In this document: piece after piece, positions 13,624 through 25,533 of the stretch | Layout of the letters: each line of letters starts with the position of its first letter | How positions within the stretch are numbered: the first letter of the stretch is position 1 | Origin: Cladobotryum mycophilum | Taxonomy: Eukaryota > Ascomycota > Sordariomycetes > Hypocreales > Hypocreaceae | Assembly (NCBI GenBank): GCA_036429605.1 | Contig: JAVFKD010000002.1 | Span: forward strand, 2,852,001-2,916,000 | DNA: 64,000 bases | Direction of reading: 5' to 3' | Translations under genes and position numbers: made by a program | Notes under the pieces: generated by a model | Seen by the model: only the letters and a program-made list of their open reading frames with translations | Database searches by the model: none | Told to the model about the DNA's origin: nothing

Positions 13624-14646
13624 ATGCCGCCCAGATTAGACGTCCTACAACGCCTAGGCACAGTCAATTGTATGTCGATGCTCGATCAGAAGTAGAGGTT
13701 TCACAGATCGGAGTGCTAATGGAGCCCTTAAACAGTGTGCCTACGGCCATCAACTCGACCCGCACCGCAAAACTTCCTTCCCATCGTCCAAACCGCCAAC
13801 CTCTCTCTGCGCGAGAAGAAGAAAAAGGCCAAGCAAGATCCCTATAAATGGGCACAGGCGCAACAGCGCAAGGCCGCCAACCTCAAGCGACGGGAGGAGC
13901 TCGACAAGCAGCGCCAGGAAGAATGGGGCGATCCGATCCGGGGCAAGAAGACCCCGTTCCTCGAATCCCTTGACTCGGCCGGCCAGGTCAATCAGAGTGA
14001 AGTGCCCAGAGACGCAAGCGGAAAACCAATCGAGAAGCCCCGGGCTCTCCCTACCACCATTGGCCTCCGCAACCATTTCCTTACCGACGCGGAGCTGGAA
14101 GATGCCGCCAAGCATGCCTATGCCTTGACGAAGCCCATGGTTGGCGTGGTGGAGTCACAGATGGATCCTGCCACGGAGGAGGAGAGGAAGAAAGCGCATG
14201 ATCAAAAGCACTACAAGGCCGTAGAGGCCTTGAAGAGAATCACGTCATTGCGGAACAGTAGCGCCCGCGATCGGTTCCACGCCAACGTTCGACGTATCGT
14301 TGATGAGTTTGGCCGCCACAAGACCGACACATTCCTCAAGCCCAAGCCGCAGTCTATTTCACCAAATACCACCCCCATGCCTGAGCGTGCTGGTCCCGAT
14401 ACTGGCAGCTCAGAAGTACAGATTGCCATCTTGACGGCCAAGATTAGATCTGTATCTAGGGCCTTGGAGATCAATAGAGGCTACAAGGATAAGCACAACA
14501 AGAGGAACCTGAGGTTGCTCTTGCACAGACGCCAAAAGCTATTAAAGTATATGGAGCGAAAAGAGAGGGGTAGTGAGAGATGGACACACATGCTTGAGAA
14601 ACTCGGACTCACGCCAGCAACATGGAAAGGTCAAATTGACCTATGA
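13624..14646 (+). CDS. mrps28: Mitochondrial small-subunit ribosomal protein uS15m (MRPS28-like)
   Basis: Exon 1 is 13624-13669 (MPPRLDVLQRLGTVN); a 66-bp intron 13670-13735 follows (GTATGT, branch GCTAAT, ACAG); exon 2 is 13736-14646. The total is 318 residues. The N-terminal part is basic and Arg-rich, as expected for a mitochondrial presequence, followed by a Lys/Glu-rich extension. The C-terminal 90 residues are a uS15 domain, recognisable by TGSSEVQIAILTAKI, the HNKRNLRLLLHRRQKLLKYM block and a terminal Leu-rich helix. uS15 binds the small-subunit rRNA central domain early in assembly. The length, with a long N-terminal extension, matches fungal mitochondrial homologues rather than the short bacterial protein. 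Confidence 0.93.
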
Positions 14647-14836
14647 GGATGATGCTGTAGGATAGTTAATTGTGTGTATGTACAATAGAAACGATCAGAG
14701 GATGAATGATGATCCACATGCATCAGTCTTTGGCCCCTCATATTGCGCCTATACTGAACCCTTTCATGATATTACGAACTGACGATGCTATACTACATGT
14801 GCGCTAAAGACAATCTAGATTGAGTCTGCACACCTA

Positions 14837-16089
14837 TTAGAAAACGCTGATGAAGTTTCCAATACGGTCCTTCTGGTTCTGGGCTATGCACTCGGCAATC
14901 CATGTGATGTTGCGGATTTCCTAAGTCATGTCAGCTGCGATTCAGAGAATAATGCGTAGTTATAAGGCTCACCTGTTCTCTCAGCTTCACCCAGGCATAA
15001 ACAATGGCATAGGTGAATTGCCTTGTGAAAGCATCTTTGGAAATCTCCATCTCCTTTTGGTAAAACATATCTTCCAAGCTCTTACCATCAGCAGAGCCAC
15101 CGCCGCCCGTATTTCCAGGTCCAGCGGAACCACCAAGAGAGATGGTATCAAAGAAGGTCTTGTAGTCATGAACACCTTCAACAGCTAGACGAACGCCATC
15201 TGGGTCATCTGCTCGAGAAAGCATCAGAGTACCCTCGGGATACAGCTTACCAAAAGCAGGGTAGAGCTTGCTCCGGTCTGCCTTGGTGAGCTCGGTGCCA
15301 AAGGAGTTGAGAGTGATGTTGATGGCTCGGCGGTCAGCTTCGAACTGGAGAATCTCTGACATGACTTCAGCCGTCGGGGTTCCGGCCATATCGGGGTGGG
15401 TATTGACAAAGTTGTGGAAGTCCTCGAGGTAGTTTTTGTACAGGGTGTTTCGTACAATCTCAATGTTGAGTTCATCAAGGTCTTGATGGCTAAGACTGCC
15501 TTTGAAGTAAGGGGCCAACGGCGTCTCAATCAGCACGCTGTTGTAAAGTTCCTCAATGTTGGTAGCGACGCAGAGAACTGGCATGGTCTCAAACCAGCCC
15601 AGAGGATGGCATCTCTCGAGAAGCTCCCGTGTGTCTCGCTCATGAAGGGTACCGGTGATGAGAAGAGCGACATTGTCAATCATGTAGCCATAGGTGACGT
15701 AGTCCATGAACTGGGCCAAAGATCCTACAGCATTGGCACGAACATATCGGAATTCGGAGATGAGCTTGTCTGTCGTCTTCGATGCGAGAGCCGATGTCGA
15801 GGGATTGGGAGGAAGGGAGGCAAGGAAGTCGCCATATGCAGGACCAAGTTGGAGCTTCAGGTCTAAGTCTTTGTTAGTCTACGAAGCGGTTAATCCAAGT
15901 AACGATACACACCATCGATTGTCTCGCACTGGGTCAGGTTGTTGTAGGCAGGCGTCGTCAGGAGACTGTTTCGGTAGCCTCTGATTATGCCTTCGACGTA
16001 GCTAGGTAGGCTGCGTCAGTCTGATTTCGAGGTGAGCTCCAGATGCAACACACTAACCCATTGTTCACGTTGAACAACAGACCTTCCAT
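14837..16089 (-). CDS. vma6: V-type proton ATPase subunit d (VMA6)
   Basis: Four exons on the minus strand: 16089-16058, 16001-15913, 15862-14973 and 14920-14837, giving 364 residues, the usual length for the family. Introns are 56, 50 and 52 bp with GT..AG ends. The start reads MEGLLFNVNNG and joins YVEGIIRGYRNSLLT, then NNLTQCETIDDLKLQLGP. The C-terminus ends QKDRIGNFISVF. These are hallmarks of the vATP-synt_AC39 family. Subunit d sits on the cytosolic face of the membrane Vo ring and couples the central rotor to proton transport across the vacuolar membrane. A Gly-rich insertion (GNTGGGGSADG) late in the protein is typical of fungal copies. It is divergent from NOP56. Confidence 0.97.
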
Positions 16090-16583
16090 CTCTGCGTTAT
16101 CTTTCTATCTGAAGAGGATCTGACGGTAACGGCGAAACTGATGACGACAACGATTGTCGATGTTTTGATGAGGCGATAGATGATTGATTGATTTTCTCGC
16201 AGATTGTTGTTTACCTCTGGTAGTATTACTACAAAGGTTCAATGGCTGACTTGCGCCTCGCCCCAGCAGCCCATGGAATGCTACCTTGTTACAGACAAGC
16301 TTCGCACGTGAGTGGTTGCTCTTATCCGGATCCGGATTATCTAGTAATTCCGCGACCCGCCACACCATCCCACTTCGGTACCACCAGCACCAAACAAGCC
16401 CAAAATTTTTGAGTGGATACCAAAGCTTCTTTTCTAAACTGAAAAATTTCCTATCGCCAACTCGCCTACCTCATCAGATCAACTTTGCGCACACAACAAA
16501 CAAAAAGCAATTGGGCAAAGGGAGGAAGTAGGAACTCGAATACATCGTGCAGGAGCGTCAGGGACAATTATAAATCCGTCAAC
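16090..16583. promoter_or_regulatory. Divergent promoter between VMA6 and NOP56
   Basis: A 494-bp spacer separating two outward-facing start codons. Contains TGATTGATTGATT and short T-rich blocks but no recognisable gene. It must contain both promoters. Confidence 0.55.
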
Positions 16584-18461
16584 ATGTCTCTCTTCGTTCT
16601 TGCCGAGACGCCTGCGGGGTGAGTTTGCAGAGACCTTGCTGGCTCATTTTTATTTTCTTGTTTTATTTTTGCATCAAGCTGACAATCGATAGCTATGGTC
16701 TGTTCAAGGCCGCAGACAAGAAGCTCTTCAAGCGAGATGACCTCGCCGCTGAGCTTGGACGCCCCGAAGGGCTCGTTGAGATGTAAGTTTATGCTTCTCT
16801 TCCAATTTTTCCCCATGGTCTTGGACTAACCACCTGCCGTCTGCAGGTTGAAACTGAAGAAGTTTGTCAAGTTCGAAAGCGCGGCCATGGCTCTCGAGGA
16901 AGCCGCCTCCCTCAAGGAGGGCAAGGTTCCGGACCTTTTGAGTTCTCTCTTGGAGGACCTCAAGCTCGAGAAGAAGGCATCTCTCGCAGTTGCCGATGTA
17001 AAATTGGGAACCGCCATCTCCAACTTGCCCCAGTTCAACATCTCCCCGGTGTCCGGCGCCAACACGATGGACGTTTTCCGAGGCATTCGAGAGCACATCT
17101 CATCTCTCATTCCTGGTCTTGACCAAGAAAACATTGACCGCATGAGTCTCGGTCTGTCCCACTCCATGTCTCGACACAGACTCAAGTTTTCCCCAGACAA
17201 GGTCGACTCCATGATTATTCAGGCCATCAAGATGGTTGATGACATGGATAAGGAGCTCAACGTCTATGCCATGAGAACAAAGGAATGGTACGGCTGGCAT
17301 TTCCCCGAGTTGGCCAAGATTCTCAACGACAACCTTGCCTACGCCCGTCTCGTTCTGGCCGTTGGCATGCGAACCAACTATGCCGAAGCTGATCTCAGCT
17401 CAATTCTTCCTGATGAAGTTGCGGCTGCTGTCAAGGCTGCTGCCGATATCAGCATGGGCACAGAGATCACCGATGAAGATATGGAAAATGTCAAGCAACT
17501 CGCCCAACAGGTTATTGAATTTTCTGACTACCGCTCTCAGATGTCTTCCTACCTTGAAAGCCGTATGCAGGCTATTGCCCCCAACCTGACTACCCTTGTC
17601 GGCTACCTCGTTGGTGCTAGACTTATTGCACACGCTGGTTCTCTCATGAGTCTCGCCAAGTCTCCTGGTTCCACCATTCAGATTCTTGGAGCAGAAAAGG
17701 CTTTGTTCCGAGCCCTCAAGACTAAGCATGACACACCCAAGTACGGTATCATCTACCACTCCTCCCTCATCGGCCAGGCCACCGGCAAGAACAAGGGCAA
17801 GATCGCCCGTATGCTGGCGGCCAAGGCAGCTCTCGGTTTGCGTGTTGATGCTCTTGGCAACGACGAGGACGAAGATGCGGAGGATGAGAACGGCAACCTA
17901 AAACGGACCGCGCTCGGCCTGACCAGCCGTATTAAGCTAGAAAATCACCTGCGCAAGCTCGAGGGCAAGCCATTACTACCTAAGGGAACCGCAGTCTCCC
18001 CCTCTGGCGAAATTCTGGCCGGTGGCTTTACCCTGAAGGAGACTCGTCGATACAACGCCGATGCTGATGGTGTTGAGGATGAGGTCAATGGTGACGACAA
18101 GAAGAGCAAGAAGTCAAAGAAGAAGATTGAGGTCGTGGACGAAAGCATGGAGGATGCCCAGGATGATAGCGATGATGCTAAGGCTGTGGTGGCCACGGAA
18201 CCAAAGGAGCTTACAGACGAAGACTTCCAACGATTAGCCGAAGCTGCTGGATTATCCCTCAAGAAGTTCAAGCGAAAGTTTGAGCGTGGCGATGTCGAGC
18301 TTAACGAGGATGGCACACCCAAGGTCTACAGCAAGAAGGAAATCAAGAAGAAGCGAAGACACGATGAGGATGAGGAAATGGCCGAGGCTGAGGCTGAGGT
18401 TGAGCCCAAGAAGGAGAAGAAGCAGAAGAAGAAGAACAAGCGCCAGTCTCTTGAGGCTTAG
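16584..18461 (+). CDS. nop56: Nucleolar protein NOP56 (SIK1), box C/D snoRNP core
   Basis: Exons 16584-16618, 16693-16782 and 16847-18461, giving 579 residues. Introns are 74 bp (GTGAGT..ATAG) and 64 bp (GTAAGT, branch ACTAAC, GCAG). The start reads MSLFVLAETPAGYGLFKA, the classic NOP5NT opening. A coiled region follows, then the NOSIC segment (ELNVYAMRTKEWYGWHFPEL) and the snoRNA-binding Nop domain (MQAIAPNLTTLVG; GSTIQILGAEKALFRALK; KYGIIYHSSLIG). The tail is Lys/Glu-rich with KKSKKSKKK nucleolar-type clusters. NOP56 pairs with NOP58 and fibrillarin to guide 2'-O-methylation of rRNA. The frame is intact. Confidence 0.97.
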
Positions 18462-19529
18462 GACCCTTCAAAGAAGCGCAAACTCAAACATTGAGTGCAT
18501 TGTAGAGGGCAACTGAGGGCATTTGAGTTACTAACGAAGCTAACTGCAGTCTACGAAGAAGATGAGAGCATCTCACGATACCTTGGAGCGGATGAGGACG
18601 AGAGTGCTCTAAAGGTCGTGCATACCACCATCTGCGATGTTGTAGATATATGATACCTGAGATTCTTGAGAGCTTCCGGGCTATCTATTCTTTGTTAATA
18701 CGGCTGGCGTTTAAGGGGGAAAATTCGGTATTTATGGCGTGGTTGGTCTATTTTGCTACCACCCTTGCATTTTCGACACAAATCTGCTTGTGGAGGAGAG
18801 AGGGTTCTGGGGATAGTCACATGTTTGAATTTTGTATCACAATTGAAAATTGCTCTACGTTTTGCTCGCTTTGCATGGTGATGTATCGATGGACTATCTA
18901 CATACATCTAGATATAGTTTCATGAAATGCACATTGAACGTGACTGACGCTTCGCATCACCTTCATCAGCCCCATTGTGAAACTGGCGATAAACAATCTG
19001 ATGTATTAACGACAAAATTAAAATGGTGTGGAAACCCTCGCTAAAAAGCTTGAAAAAAATAACAAAATGAATATTATCTTTGAAAAGTTTCTTCACCGCT
19101 ACTATGTAATGATGCTACTCAGTCAAAGAGTGGGTATTCTGGGTATCACATCGACCAAACCCGGTCCTATCATATCATTATTCCTCCGCCTCCACCATGA
19201 AAATGGAGAATAAGATCCTCCCCACAACGAACCGCAGCCAAAACATGGGGAACAGAAAAAGGTAGCAAACAGACAGGATATCAAACGTTAAAAAAACAAA
19301 TTGTGGATCATGTTGAGGGGAGTGAAGCTCGTATTATGCGTCTCGAAATATGGTATGCGTGGCCAACATTTGGGCGATTCGGTGAGGAAAGTCCTAGATG
19401 CCGTTGGAGACGATGAGAGCATATAGATATGCAGTTGACGAAATCAAGTAGACCACGCTAAACCACCGGGAAAGGCCCAAAGTCAGCAGGCTCTCATAGG
19501 AGAAACGCTCTTAAGCGTTTGACGAGAAC
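18462..19529. other. Intergenic region between convergent NOP56 and stomatin-like genes
   Basis: About 1.07 kb between two stop codons, AT-rich, consistent with two 3' untranslated regions. Short ORFs such as plus 18650-18925 show no conserved character. I see no gene. Confidence 0.6.
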
Positions 19530-20738
19530 TTAGAAGTTCTCAACAACGCGAGCATTCATGGCTTGTTGGAAACCTGAGTCCTGACCTCCAAAATCGTTGA
19601 AGTTCTGGCCAGCAGCGGGGGCAGAGCTTCCTTCGGCGTTTTGGCTGTCGGTTAAGGCAGCATTCAGGGCACCTGCCATGCCCTGGCTGCTTCCTGGAAG
19701 GAAGATGACCTTGCTGTTGGCAGACTTGGCCATGGCTTGCATAGCCTCGAGGTAGCGGATTTGCATAGCGGGAGCAGAGCTCAGAATGTCGGCGGCCTGG
19801 CGCATCAACTTGGCAGATTCGACCTATATCAAGAAATAGTCAGTACATAGGAGCGGTCTAAGAGGGGTACGGTGTTGGGACTGTTCTAGTCTTACCTCTG
19901 CCTTTGCGGCGATGATCTTGCTTTCACCAATTCGCTTGCTCTGGGCGGCCATGGAGAGCGAGTCCTGAAGATCCTGACTGAAAAGAATGTCCTTGATCAG
20001 CATACTCTCGACCTGGACACCCCAACCAGCGGCAACATCCTCAATGATCTCGCCGATTGACTGTGCGATTTCCTCACGGCGCTCAATAACGTCTTGGAGA
20101 ACACGAGCACCGACAACGTGACGCAGGGTAGTCTGAGTGCGCTCAACAAGAGCCTGGCGGACGTTGGAGATGCCAAAAGCAGCCTTGTGGGGTGCGACAA
20201 TGTGGTAGTAGATGACGGAGGTGAGTCGGAGGGTGACGTTGTCCTTGGTCATACATGTCTGCTCGGGAACCTCTGCGATCTGAATCTTGACATCGACCTG
20301 GATGAGCCTCTCACTGAGAGGGTTGACCTTGATGAGACCGGGGTCGACAGCCTTGTAGAAGCGACCGAATTTTGTGACGAGACCGACGTGACCCTGGTTG
20401 ACGTTCTTGTATGGGTTGGGGCAGATGATGCAGCAGGGAATAGCGCCGCATGTTCCAATAAATTCACCAAAAACATTAACTGGTTAAGGATGTGTTAGAT
20501 TTAGACCAGTTAGGTGGGAAAAGAAGAGAGATTTTTTATGAGAGAACATACTCATGCTGCCATACCAGCCCTTGGGATTGGCCTCTGCAGTGATAACCCT
20601 GGCGTAGCTGCGCTGGAGGTCTTCCTCCTTTGGGGGCTGAACAGCCATCTTGTTCTGCGCCTGGAAGCCAGTGATGTTGGGGGCGGCGTCATAGTCGGGA
20701 GCCTTGGAGGGGTTACCGGAGCCGTTTGCGGAAGACAT
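19530..20738 (-). CDS. Stomatin-like SPFH/band-7 membrane protein
   Basis: Three exons on the minus strand: 20738-20552, 20479-19896 and 19823-19530, giving 354 residues. Both introns are 72 bp (GTATGT..CCAG and GTAAGA..ATAG). A polar N-terminus of about 60 residues precedes a Cys-rich membrane hairpin (GTCGAIPCCIICPNPYKNV) typical of eukaryotic stomatins. The PHB domain follows (GHVGLVTKFGRFYKAVDPGL; NVTLRLTSVIYYHIVAP; TTLRHVVGARVLQDVIERR; WGVQVESMLIKDI). A C-terminal oligomerisation helix contains RYLEAMQAMAKSANSKVIFL. Stomatins form ring-shaped oligomers on the inner leaflet of membranes and scaffold channels or lipid domains. The paralogue group (plasma membrane versus mitochondrial) cannot be settled here; I see no clear presequence. 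Confidence 0.93.
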
Positions 20739-23305
20739 GGTGGGTGCTGCAATTGACGGCGACGGTGTCGTTTGTAGCAAGGGGAGATGGTGATCGCTAC
20801 TCTGTTGATGGGAGGTGGTGAAGATGGCAGCTGGGTTCTGAGAGGAGGAGGAAGCGTTGGAAGCCAGCTTGGGCGAGATTACTAAGAACTGAACGTAAAG
20901 TAGAAGGAAGAAGGTACGGAGTATAAGTAGAATGTGTGCGGGAAGGGGCGACGGGAAGATGAGCGAGAAAGAGAAAGAGGTTTTGGGGTTTTTAATTGTT
21001 TTAATATGCAGATCCAAGAAACTTGACGTCGGCGGCGAAGATCCAATGAGGCAGCTTCCCTCCTTTGCGGGATGCCTGCCCGTACTACCACAAGTACATT
21101 AGGTAGGGAACTACATTCATTTACTCGGCCATCTACAGTCAAGGATAAGTACCGCCCACTTCAGTCATTCATTAGCGGTGGTGCTGGTGGTTTTACACAG
21201 CCGCGTAACGGTAGCTCACCTGGACACACCAACACACCAAGCCCATTTGCATCTGCATTGAATAATGAGTATCCAAAGGCAGCCTAAGAAGCTAAGAATC
21301 CAACAGAGTCTAGAGCTCTTTCCTTAGCGTCGCCAAGGGGACAAGAACCCGTAAGAGAGAAAGAGCAATTCTCGGCAACGCTTGGGCCGTGCGGGGAAAG
21401 AGCCAGCCAGCGAACTGCTTTTGGAGAAGATGGAGGTGGTGGAAGGTGGGAGGTGGGAGGTGGGAGTGACGTCTTTCCAAACCGCCCAGCTACTACGAAC
21501 GGTTGAGTTGGGATCTTTTTCTCATGGCTCATACGATGAATGCGACACACAAATGCGACACACGCCATGTTTCGACGTGCCGAGAAAACCCCAGCCCAGC
21601 CACAAGTTCTTTCGATGGTATGGAATCATCCCCCCGTATTCCGCGCATTCGACCAGCTGCTTACTTATGAAGTTGGCCAGCTCAAATAGCCCACCCATTA
21701 TGAATAAACCAAAAATACCGTCAACACTCGCTTGGCCAGTTCATCAGGGCCAAAAATGAATAACGACGACCCTCGCTCTCCAGGATGACCTGTTAGCCGT
21801 TAATTCCCGCGCACCCATCCACCACCACCTTCTTCTTCATCCCATCAATTATTGGTCAGACGTTCGAATTCTCTGACATATCGATCCCCCCTCTCCCCCA
21901 AACTGGACTACAGCCCGGATGGCCATGGATCCGGTACATTCATTCCCCCCCCCCCCAGTCCGCCATCGAAGCCGACTTATCCATGATGCTAGCAACTCTC
22001 AAATTCACTCAACCCTTTCACGCCCAACGAGGATACAGCAACACCCCTCCAAGAGAAGAGCCTGAAAGGTTTTTATCAAAGCAAAAAACACCGACTGAAT
22101 TGCACTGCCTCACAATTCATTCTATTCCATGATTATCATTCTATCATCAGCACTTACAATCATTACCCATGCTTGGCCCAACCAAAATCTCCACCACAAG
22201 CTGATGGAGCACATGGCTCACACAGTTATGTACGCACTACATACCATCACACATTTCGATTACGCTCCGTCTCGCTTTGGTCCAAAATCCCTTATGACAT
22301 ATTCCAAATCGAATTAAACGCCCCCCGATCGAACCGACGGATCAACACAAGGCACAATAACCGACAATCATTGCCCCGGTGCCCGCTTCGCTTCACCTTC
22401 TAGAAGCCTTCCAACCTCTAGGCCCCAGTTTTTGTTGACATGACCTTACATGCAATGCATAGCCTCCGGTTTGTTCCTCAGACTAACACATCTATCGTCA
22501 TAGCTCCATCAACTCAACCTCTGGTCTCGCCAAAATCTAAGCGCTCCTCCAATCCAACAATCCTTCAAATGATAGTGAAAAAAAAACGATCAAAGCCACC
22601 GCACAATCCCCAACAGAGCCGCAGCCTAAAATCCCCCCAAGACCCAAATTTCAAGACCCAAATTCTGCTGCCTTGTTCAAAAATCACACCTCCTCCCCTT
22701 TTTCCCCTATCAGGAACTGTCCGAACCATCACTTGACGCAGCAGAGACCCCACAAGGAGACCATACATACTAGGTACCCAACCAAGCAACCCCCTAAGAC
22801 TTTTGTCCACAATAGGGTTAAAAACGGGCCAACAACTTAAAATTCTTGCCGCTGTGGCTATGGTTTTCGACCTCTTGGCCAACCTGTGACGTCTTCGTCT
22901 GCCTTGCATCAGAATACTTCCCTTTCCATGCCGTTGACGAGACCTTCATGTTGGATCTAAAGCAGTATTCAGCCTAACATGAACTTATAAAGTCCAAAGA
23001 AACATCACTGGAAAACGCATCATGAAACGAAAGTACGGCCTTTTTGTTTGGGGTGTGTGTGACATGTTTTATTGTTTCAATACAGCTGCGCCTTGCTCAT
23101 AATCATCCTTTCTATGCATCGCTTTCCTTCGTCATTACCATGATAAAATCTTCCATACAGCGACCTACTCAGGCAAACGCCCAGGTCGACCATTCAACAT
23201 ACATGTTTATCCGTATCCCTCCAACAAAAAAAAGACAACATGCACAAAAATACCAAACTTTTTTCTTTCTGGTTATCCTCCAAATGGTGTGGTCTAACCC
23301 TGCCA
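20739..23305. other. Intergenic region with promoter of stomatin-like gene, no gene seen
   Basis: About 2.6 kb. Notable items are one TACGGAGTA (20915-20923), a 12-base C run at 21945-21956 and CA/CT-rich segments. ORFs (for example plus 22440-22736) are low-complexity. The segment at 22.0-23.3 kb probably includes the 3' flank of the APC10 gene. I found no exon chain. Confidence 0.55.
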
Positions 23306-24285
23306 TCACCGGATTTCAGGCTCTCTCATAAAGTCTGGAACCGGGAAGCCAGCGTCTCCACTCTCAAGTCTCGCCGAAGCCAAGGCCCGGGAGATATCGT
23401 CAAGCCTCGAGACGTCGTCACGCGCACGACGCCCGGAGCTGGTAGTATCATCAGCAATGTCCTCTGCGCGAGAAGCGTCAGGGTTGGCCCCTTGGATTGC
23501 ATCAGCGTCGAAAGCGTAAATTTTGATGCCCCGCAAGTGCGTGTCCTTGCCATTTTGGTGGTTCTCGAGGATTTGCATCTGTAGCACGTATGACACCAGT
23601 GTGTTTCCATCCGGATCGCCTCCAGCGCCAGCGATGGGGACTTGTTGCCAACCCACAGGGCTGTCCAAGTTCATAGCCGCAAATTCGATTAGGTTGTTCT
23701 CGCTGGTTCCAGACTTGAAGATGATTTTTGTAGGTGTATAAGACTCGTCTTCCGTGTAGTCAACGAAAAAGCGAATATCGCGGATGCCCACCCGTTTGAC
23801 AAAGTAGACGGTAAGTTTGTGTGGTTGTGGACCATCCGATCTGATGAGGCGGTCAGGGTATGCAAATTGAAATAGTGTGAATAGTGTAATAAATCAGCGA
23901 CGTACTGCCAGTAAAGTTTCAAGTCGTCGTTTCGAAGTTCCTCGACTCCGTTTCCCTGCTTATGGCTGCTCACGGTAAATTTCCCCAAATTGGAGATCTC
24001 CTTCAAACCCATAGTGGAAGGATCCATCAGAGCTGCAGGCTCTTGCTCTTCTTCTTCTTCTTCCTCTTCTTCCTCTTCGTGTCCCATGACACTGCTTTCA
24101 GGAGCTTCGTACTCATCCTGAGATAGAGCTTCGTCTGCATAGGCAGACGTGTTGGCATGCTGTTCTATATCGGCACCACGACGAGCCATGCCCAGATGGC
24201 TAAGATCCGGCTCGGAATCAGACCCGTCGGAATCGTCAAACGGCATGCTAAGTCTGTGGCTAGGATTTACTCTAGCTGGGGCCAT
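23306..24285 (-). CDS. apc10: Anaphase-promoting complex subunit 10 (APC10/DOC1)
   Basis: Two exons on the minus strand: 24285-23906 and 23840-23306, giving 304 residues from the ATG at 24285. The intron is 65 bp, donor GTACGT, acceptor ATCAG, and restores WQSDGPQPH. An acidic N-terminal region with a run of about eleven Glu precedes the DOC domain: STMGLKEISNLGKFTVSSHK, NDDLKLYWQSDGPQPHKL, VGIRDIRFFVDYTEDESYTP, then LRGIKIYAFD. The DOC domain helps the APC/C ubiquitin ligase bind D-box substrates. The start codon overlaps the end of another ORF (24267-24617), so the N-terminus is uncertain. One extra base in the CCCC run near 24280 would fuse the two into a protein of about 415 residues. Confidence 0.92.
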
Positions 24286-24617
24286 GTCAGCACCAGTCTG
24301 TCGACAACGTCCTGTAGGTGGTGGCGATAGGCCTTGAGCACGTTGGGGTCGCGAATGAGGCGTTTGCCGTGTCGCTCCAGGACTCCCTGCCTCCGCTTCA
24401 GGGAATGCAGAATGGCACGAATGTTTTCCGCGTCTATGGATGGGACCGGGCGCCAGGTCTCCTGACGATATCCAGCGATGTTCCCACCAGATGATAGGGG
24501 CAGCTCTTGGAGTGCACGGCGAGTGGTACGCTTTGACTTGCGTTGGGATTTTGATTTTTGGGGGTTCTCGGAAAGAGAGAGGGAGGAGAAATCAGGAAAA
24601 GGTTGAGTGGAAGGCAT
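24267..24617 (-). CDS. Small basic ORF overlapping the APC10 start (separate protein or APC10 N-terminus)
   Basis: A 116-residue ORF beginning MPSTQPFPDFSSLSLS and ending VLTWPQLE. It is rich in Arg/Lys (QKSKSQRKSKRTTRR) and then forms a probable helical region (ENIRAILHSLKRRQGVLE). Its last codons overlap the APC10 ATG: the sequence ATGGCCCCAGCTAGAGTAA contains both the APC10 start and this ORF's stop. The composition is protein-like and codon use resembles its neighbours, so it is likely translated. Two readings fit. It may be a real upstream cistron on a shared transcript. Or it may be the N-terminus of APC10, separated by a missing C. I do not recognise the family. Confidence 0.55.
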   Translation of the reverse strand: MPSTQPFPDFSSLSLSENPQKSKSQRKSKRTTRRALQELPLSSGGNIAGYRQETWRPVPSIDAENIRAILHSLKRRQGVLERHGKRLIRDPNVLKAYRHHLQDVVDRLVLTWPQLE

Positions 24618-24660
24618 TGTTGTTGTCGTTGTTAAAGAAGGAGTGATTGGGTAGATGTAC

Positions 24661-24693
<33 letters not shown>

Positions 24694-25065
24694 TTTGTAA
24701 TAAAAAAAATTGTGTGCGTGGCTCAAAGATTGAGAGAAAGGTCGGCTTCGACACTGATACTGAGATTGACAACGAGAATGAGGTTTGTTGTTTCCACTTG
24801 TACTTGGGAAAGAAAAGATGTCAAATGATGAGTGAGAAGAGAAATGAAAGAAGTCGAAAAGAAAGAAATCAAGCTGAAGGAGCGTGAGGGGCTTTATATA
24901 TCCCTAGAGAAGGAGACGGAGGCCAAGGAGGCAGAGGACAAGGTTTAAGAAAAGAGTGTGGATGTAGGAAGTGTAAAAGGCAAATGCAGACTGAAGGAGA
25001 AGAAGAAAACTCAAGTGAGGCAGAGATTTGACGTAACGCAACTCTAAAGGCCACTCGATAGAAGC

Positions 25066-25104
<39 letters not shown>

Positions 25105-25322
25105 TGAAAGTCTAAAGAGGAGGAGGGAGCCAAAGCCACCGCCAGCTGGCAACTCTTTTTTTATTCTTGTCACACTTCATCTGATCTCAACAACTCTAGT
25201 TCAAAGTATTATGAAAAGGAAAAATAAGTTTTTTTATATTGGAGCCCCTCAAAGTGAAAAAGATCAAGAAAGAAAATATATATATATATATATATAAAAT
25301 TACAAAAACACAAAACACTAAC
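24618..25322. repeat. Simple-repeat-rich spacer: (TG)n, (GA)n, (TA)n
   Basis: Contains (TG)n at 24662-24691, (AG)n at 25069-25101 and (TA)n at 25277-25296, separated by purine-rich DNA. It includes the probable promoter of the 24617 ORF and APC10. I see no coding exon. Confidence 0.7.
24662..24691. repeat. (TG)n microsatellite
   Basis: Fifteen uninterrupted TG units, just upstream of the 24617 ORF and APC10. Confidence 0.95.
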
Positions 25323-25533
25323 CTCTATGCAAACGAAAAGGATTAGGCGGAGGAGCCACATTCTGGTTATCAGGCGTCCGATGGACATCCGGTGTCGCCT
25401 GGAGGTGCTGTCGACGCCGCGGTCCCTCAGACAACTGCTGGTTCTGGCTTGGGGTTTGCATCTGGGCTCCTTGGTTGGAGCTGGCCGTTGCAGCTACATA
25501 GCGAGCCCTCCTAGAACTTCGAGTAATGTCCAT
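25323..25533 (-). CDS. Possible isolated exon, unrecognised
   Basis: An ATG at 25533 opens a 70-codon reading frame (starts MDITRSSRRARYVAATAS; Gln/Pro/Arg-rich) running into a consensus donor GTTAGT at 25322. The segment is clearly more GC-rich than the AT-rich DNA on both sides. No second exon is visible downstream, where only simple repeats follow. It could be the first exon of an untraced gene, a relic, or chance. Confidence 0.25.

Noticed and set aside
25069..25296. Simple repeats as evidence of a transposon or RIP-affected element
   Set aside because: No terminal repeats, reverse transcriptase or transposase relics are visible; they look like ordinary microsatellites.
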